From Harmonia axyridis (lineage: Eukaryota > Arthropoda > Insecta > Coleoptera > Coccinellidae): DNA of 64,000 nt. The notes below the pieces were generated by a model, which saw only the letters and a program-made list of their open reading frames with translations, was not told the DNA's origin and made no database searches. The stretch's first letter is position 1, and the number at the start of each line of letters is the position of its first letter. Positions 59,106-64,000 of this stretch are shown here, piece after piece. The position numbers were made by a program, and so were the translations under genes. The DNA lies in contig NC_059507.1 in the NCBI RefSeq assembly GCF_914767665.1, positions 14,198,001 to 14,262,000 on the forward strand, given 5' to 3'.

Positions 59106-62100
59106 AAAATGAAGATGTACCTGTATATGAATATGAACAACTACGCAAAAGCTTAACTTCACGCCAATTTAAATTTTTTTTCTCTTGAATTTCAAATGCT
59201 GTATTTGAAAACTATCTATCTGCACCTACGTTCATATGAACTTGTCTTTTTGAGTAGACTTAGGGTACAGTCGTTGTGTACTTACTTCTTTAATATCTTA
59301 CAGATTAAATTAGATGTAATTCACTTTGATAACTTCAATAACACTAATAACAGTGCATCCAATTTTAAACCAATCTTTGTCTCAGTAAGGTTCAACATGA
59401 AAATAAGGTCACCTGATACAAACTGTATGCGTTCAATCAGAATTAGAAGTCACTTAATAAAAAAAAATTAGAAGTTGAAGTATACACATAAAATTAAGTA
59501 AATCACACCAAAAATCACTTTAAAATACATATACATATGCAAATGTCCAACTTGCAAATAGACATAATTTACTTCAATTACGAATGATGTTCAAGTACTT
59601 GGCAGTTTTAATTACCTTCGTTCAATCGACATATGTAGGTACAATTAACATCTTATTGACTCTACTGAAATGTGCCTTCTGTATTTCTATATGATCAATT
59701 CAGTCATTGGGTCCAAGAGGTCATGGACTTTTGTATCAGTTTATGATATTATGTCATTTTTTCTGGTTCGATCCTAATCGAACATAAAAAGCTGTAACTG
59801 AAGTATTTAAAGTTCTTCGAGGTTAGGTGCGGAGTGAATGTATGTGAAAATATTTATCTGAATTAATTATTACGTAATATTGTCTGATAATTTCAGCGAA
59901 AATAAATATATATATTTTGGGAAAGTTAGTCGTCAGTTGAAAATTACTTTCATGTAACCTAACTGAATTATAGATAGTGTTAAAAAGCTGGCAAATATAT
60001 AAAATATCAGCAAACTTACTCATTTCAGAATTATTGTCGTTTATAATTAGTTATTGATAGAACTTTCCTCCATATTTCATTATAGAATCCAAATGAGTTC
60101 AAAATTCAACAACGAATGAACGAGTATCAGAATGAGCCTTGTGTACGAGTATTATACTTTATTTTCTTTGATTCATTGAATTTTTATTCTAATTATAATA
60201 TGTTTCTATGATGTTCCCATGAAAATCGTCTAGTGATTTCTGCATTGAAAAATATCGATTTCTAGAACTGTTTACTCTATACAAATTTGACAGATAATAA
60301 ATGAATTCATGAAAAGAGAACTCCGAGTACCAACATAAAATAATGAAATATAACTATGAAATCTGTATAAAACTGAGATATTCTCGCACGATTTTGTTCA
60401 ATAAGGTATTGCAGAATGAACGGATTTGCCACAGAAATAGATAGATTTTTTGTTTATCTCTCATCAATATCTATCAACCTTAATGACACCAAGAACAGAT
60501 TAAATAAATCCCTATAGTGGAATTCTATTTAAGTCTCATTTATTGATGTATAAAAACTGGAATCTGAATCGTTCATTCATATGTTCAGGAGAATATTCAT
60601 TGGATATATCAAAATTTTAATTGCACATTATATACTCATTAAAAATAATTTACGCTCAATCTAAAAAATTTAAAGAACTTGACTTCCTGGTTATTAGATA
60701 ATATATTCAAATATCGTCAATTAAGAAAAACTACTGGAGATTTGTATGCACTGTTTTATCTCCATTATTATGTTAATAGTAGAAATACACTCGAAGGAGT
60801 AAAGCGCCACTCTGAAATCAACTTCAAATCAACAAACACTCAGTCGAAAGATACAATTATGAACAGAATACACACAAACGAAATTCCTATGAGCAATCGC
60901 ACTTACCTAGAAAAATAACTACATTTTCTGATATTCGCTCACTTCATTCACTGTTCCTTCATAATAAAAATCCAATGAGTGATTCGAATCGAATGAATAC
61001 AACATTTCCTTATAGGTTAGTCAATTGGTATCGCTTAGTCAAATGATACCTTTTTTATTCTCTAAAAAAACGATTAATTTCAGGCGAATGAGAATGACGT
61101 CCATGGAAACACTTATCTTGTTAAATTGAGCGTGTTGAATATTCGATAAATCTGTTTGATTACTAATGTGTGACTGTATAATTGAAAATGACAAGTGTAT
61201 AGTTGTAAAAATGATGCCATTTCATACGAATTTTATTATATCTACATCGCTCCAATCGAATAACATGAATACATACATGATAATTTAATGATAATTCGTA
61301 AGCTTAACGACTTTTGCAGTCATTAAATCCATAGATACAATCCTCCAACTAAGAGGAACAACGAAGGATAGTTCAGCATAGATATTATTAATCAATTCGA
61401 TTAAATATGAAGCTCAATAATGGGTTCGTAATAATATTCAATCCATTCTTTGAATTATTCTAAGAATAAACTAGTTGCCCGCTCCTGATTCGCAAGTTCT
61501 GTTAGGCAACCCAAAATACATTATTCGAAGTGTCAAATTATACTCTACGATTGTTCGCTCAGTCCGAGCAAAAGGGAAAGCCTTTTTTCTTCTTTTCCGT
61601 ACGAGTTTTTTGAAAATATTTTGTTGTATAAGCCTTCCCATGACAGTAATGAACACAACAATAAAAGAATTATCCAATTTGGTGCAGTCGTTTCAACGTG
61701 ATGCCCTTACATAATATCCATAGATCCTTTTTTATATAAACAGTGTTAGCCATCGAAAATTTAACACCTCGATTTTCCGGTTTTCAAATGACAATGTGAA
61801 AAATCGCTTGAACCCGTCAATTTCTGATTCGAGGTGAAAAAAGTTTTCCACTTCTCGGATATCCGCAATGGCAACCCTAACTTGGATGAGTACAACACCT
61901 TGATTTTGAATAGGGATAAGGGGTGTTGCGATACCTCATTTTGAAGATCTTATCGAGTACTATCTGATCCTGAAATTTCGCTCAAAAATATCCATCGATA
62001 ACGAAATGATAGGTAAAATAGTGGAAGAGTAAAACTACTAAATACCTTTGAAATGTGTCGGATACGAATAATATTCTCGAGATGAATTCCACATTGCCTC

Positions 62101-62116
62101 TTTCACTATCTTCGTA
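59106..62116. other. Long stretch without a recognised gene
   Basis: AT-rich; open frames at 59196-59471 and 60679-60918 have no homology or splice support. About 61460-61720 and 61770-62000 look like eroded repeats (for example CACCTCGATTTTCCGGTTTTC). No RNA gene was seen. Confidence 0.4.
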
Positions 62117-62308
62117 AGTAATTGCACAAGTGCATCAAAATTACCGATAATTTTGCATGACAGCGTGTTGTCATAAAAACTGCAAAGAGCCCTCCACCTT
62201 CGGTGTCGGGCTCTTTCTCCAAAAAAGAAAATGACCGAATGCAGTTTTTCAAAGAAAACACGCTGGAATGCGAAATTATCCGGTCATTTTGATGCACGAG
62301 TGTAATTC
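62117..62308. repeat. 192-bp fold-back element
   Basis: The left arm GTAATTGCACAAGTGCATCA, continued by AAATTACCG, ATAATTTTGCAT, CAGCGTGTT and AAAAACTGCA, pairs with the right arm of the same blocks in reverse. The end is TGATGCACGAGTGTAATTC. The centre holds a further stem AGAGCCC/GGGCTCT around CACCTTCGGTG. It is non-coding, probably a MITE. Confidence 0.82.
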
Positions 62309-62463
62309 GGGGGAATATTTCCCGAATAAACTGTTACATCACTTTTCAAACTGATGTAGAATGGAATTGCCATAGATTCGAACTGTGTAAGATGCATAGA
62401 AACTATGCATCTATGAACAGAACAATTATCGCAGTGCAGTTTCGCTTCCTACAATGCAATTAT

Positions 62464-62585
62464 CGCTGTAATTTTCGATAATTGTTCTCCATATACATAG
62501 AATTTTTGACAGGAGGGAAATATTCGCTGAAATTTTCGATAATTGTTGTCCATATACATAGAATTTTTGACAGGAGGGAAATATT
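62464..62585. repeat. Tandem duplication, 2 x 61 bp
   Basis: Two head-to-tail copies of a 61-bp unit starting CGCTG(T/A)AATTTTCGATAAT and ending GACAGGAGGGAAATATT, with two differences; a third copy begins at 62586 and breaks off after CGCTG. Confidence 0.9.
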
Positions 62586-62843
62586 CGCTGTTATTTAATT
62601 ATCGATAGATATTTTGAAGCGGAAGTTTAGGGTCAGATAGTACTCGATACGATCATCAAAAATTAGTTATAGCAAAAACTCTGCCAATTCAAAATCAAGA
62701 GGATGTGGTCACCCCCTCAGAGGGTTGAAGTTATGAGGATGAGAAAAGCGAAAAAGTCCGAGAGATTTTCCACATTTTCATTTTTTCGGAAAATCGTGGT
62801 GTTAAGTTTGTGTTGGACTACCCTGTATATAATATGATATAAA

Positions 62844-63786
62844 GGGTGTTTTTTTTAGAGCTATAGAACTTTAAATTGCAATAAAACAACGATGGTTTAT
62901 TCGATTGACATGAATTTTATTTATCCGCAAGATAATCTTGTGGCATTACATTTTAAATATGATTTCTGGCATATGACCGCCACGGCTGGCTCGGATGTAG
63001 TCCAATCTGGACGTCTAATTTTCGATGACTTTTTCCAACATTTGTGGCCTTATATCGGCAATAACACGGCAAATGTTGTCTTCCAAATGGTCAAGTTGTG
63101 GCTTATCTGCATAGACCAATGACTTCACATAGACCCACAGAAAGTAGTCTAGCGGTGTTAAATCACAAGATCTTGGAGGCCAATTCAGAGGTCCAAAAAG
63201 TGAAATTAGGCGGTCACCAAACATGTCTTTCAATAAATCGATTGTGGCACGAGCTGTGTGACATGTTGCGCCGTCTTGTTGGAACCACAGTTCCTGGACA
63301 CCATGTTTGTTCAATTCAGGAATGAAAAAGTTAGTAATCATGGCTCTATACCGATCACCATTGAATGTAACGTTCTGGCCATCATCGTTTTTGAAGAAGT
63401 ACGGACCAATGATTCCACCACCCCATAAAGCGCACCAAACAGTCAGTTTTTCTGGATGTAACGGTGTTTCGACATACACTTGAGGATTAGCTTCACTACA
63501 AATGCGGCAGTTTTGTTTGTTGACGTAGCCATTCAACCAGAAGTGCGTTTCATCGCTAAACAAAATTTGCTTATGAAAATCGCGATACGTTTTCCGTACA
63601 GAACCATTATTTTCGAAATAAAATTGCATTATTTGCAAGCGTTGTTCAGGCATAAGTCTATTCATGATGAATTGCCAATTGCCAAACCAAACTGAGAATA
63701 AATCACTTGACAGCTGAGAATAAATCGGTCGCCATCTTGAACAGTAATGCCAACTCAAAGTTATATACCTCGAAAAAAAAACACCC
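62844..63786 (-). mobile_element. DD41D mariner-like element, internally deleted
   Basis: The ends are inverted: GGGTGTTTTTTTTAGAGCTA on the left, GGGTGTTTTTTTTTCGAGGT on the minus strand at the right. The open minus frame (63015 up to an ATG at about 63665, open further upstream) reads MPEQRLQIMQFYFENNGSVR and KTYR, then directly DFHKQILFSDETHFWLNGYV. In relatives a helix-turn-helix and linker of about 100 residues lies between these. FQQDGATCHTARATIDLL and WPPRSCDLTPLDYFLWVYVK follow, giving 41 residues between the second and third Asp. W of IENWTSRLDYIRA is a TAG stop, and the remaining C-terminus (HMPEIIFKM) is readable beyond it. Catalytic Asp residues are intact, DNA binding is not. Confidence 0.9.
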
Positions 63787-64000
63787 GTTACTATCAAGAA
63801 AGAACACGTTCAATTCGAAGGTGTTTCAAGGGAGGTATGACAGGTGTAGGTACCAACTCATCCTGCTGTAACCAATTGTCCCCGAAAGTTATAAGTAAGT
63901 ATTTCAAATGGGTTAGAAAACGCATATTTACGTTTGTCATTCATTATTACCTTACCTTATTCATAACCTGGCTTATTTTTCAAGCAAAACGACTCATTGA
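63787..64000. other. Right edge, no feature seen
   Basis: Short AT-rich flank of the DD41D element; nothing recognised. Confidence 0.4.

Noticed and set aside
60679..60918. Plus-strand frame of 79 codons (MTSWLLDNIFKYRQL...)
   Set aside because: No homology, no polyadenylation or splice context, and no conserved motif.
1..64000. CRISPR array, operon, phage or bacterial system
   Set aside because: The window has introns, polyadenylation signals and insect gene families throughout; no spaced identical repeats of CRISPR type were seen.

Overview
The window is AT-rich animal nuclear DNA with short spliced exons, GT-AG introns, AATAAA signals and many decayed DNA transposons and non-LTR retrotransposon pieces. 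Two classic six-cysteine insect odorant-binding protein genes and a PDGF/VEGF-related factor (Pvf) place it in an insect. A beetle is a reasonable guess from the overall style, but nothing here proves the order. All calls come from reading translated exons and motifs by eye; no database was searched.

Layout. 1-307 is the end of a reverse transcriptase. 1321-2707 is a dead Tc1 element with both terminal repeats. 7271-13892 (+) holds the last five coding exons of a Pvf-type growth factor whose 5' exons I could not find. 15427-18015 (-) is a TMEM53/DUF829 gene. 19.1-24.0 kb is intergenic with dispersed repeats. 24001-26871 (+) is a complete five-exon NO66/RIOX1 JmjC oxygenase gene. 29237-31948 (-) and 34780-38063 (-) are two odorant-binding protein genes in tandem with identical exon lengths (51/85/89/121/71/30 nt). 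Between and after them lie LINE and mariner remains: a LINE with RNase H at 32.66-34.06 kb, mariners at 38.5, 41.9, 44.1 and 44.6 kb, and a reverse transcriptase piece at 43.6 kb. 46227-51697 (-) is a complete anoctamin (TMEM16) gene of 862 codons with all five acidic calcium ligands I could place. Upstream of it are candidate alternative 5' exons at 53.6-53.9 and 55.3 kb. 56.1-59.1 kb carries a hAT-derived family built from CAAGTCAAG-type repeats, with a likely terminal exon of an unidentified (-) gene at 57466-57793 in between. 59.1-62.1 kb shows no recognisable gene. 62844-63786 is a DD41D mariner-like element with an internal deletion.

The host genes do not form one pathway. The only functional cluster is the OBP pair, which shares exon structure, TATA/TCAGT promoters and orientation, and so looks like a local tandem duplication. 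I found no convincing undescribed enzymatic or defence system. The most unusual material is structural: a hAT family with dense subterminal repeats, a transposase that lost its DNA-binding region while staying in frame, a pair of GC-rich hairpins, a long fold-back element filling an OBP intron, and possible alternative first exons of the anoctamin gene.
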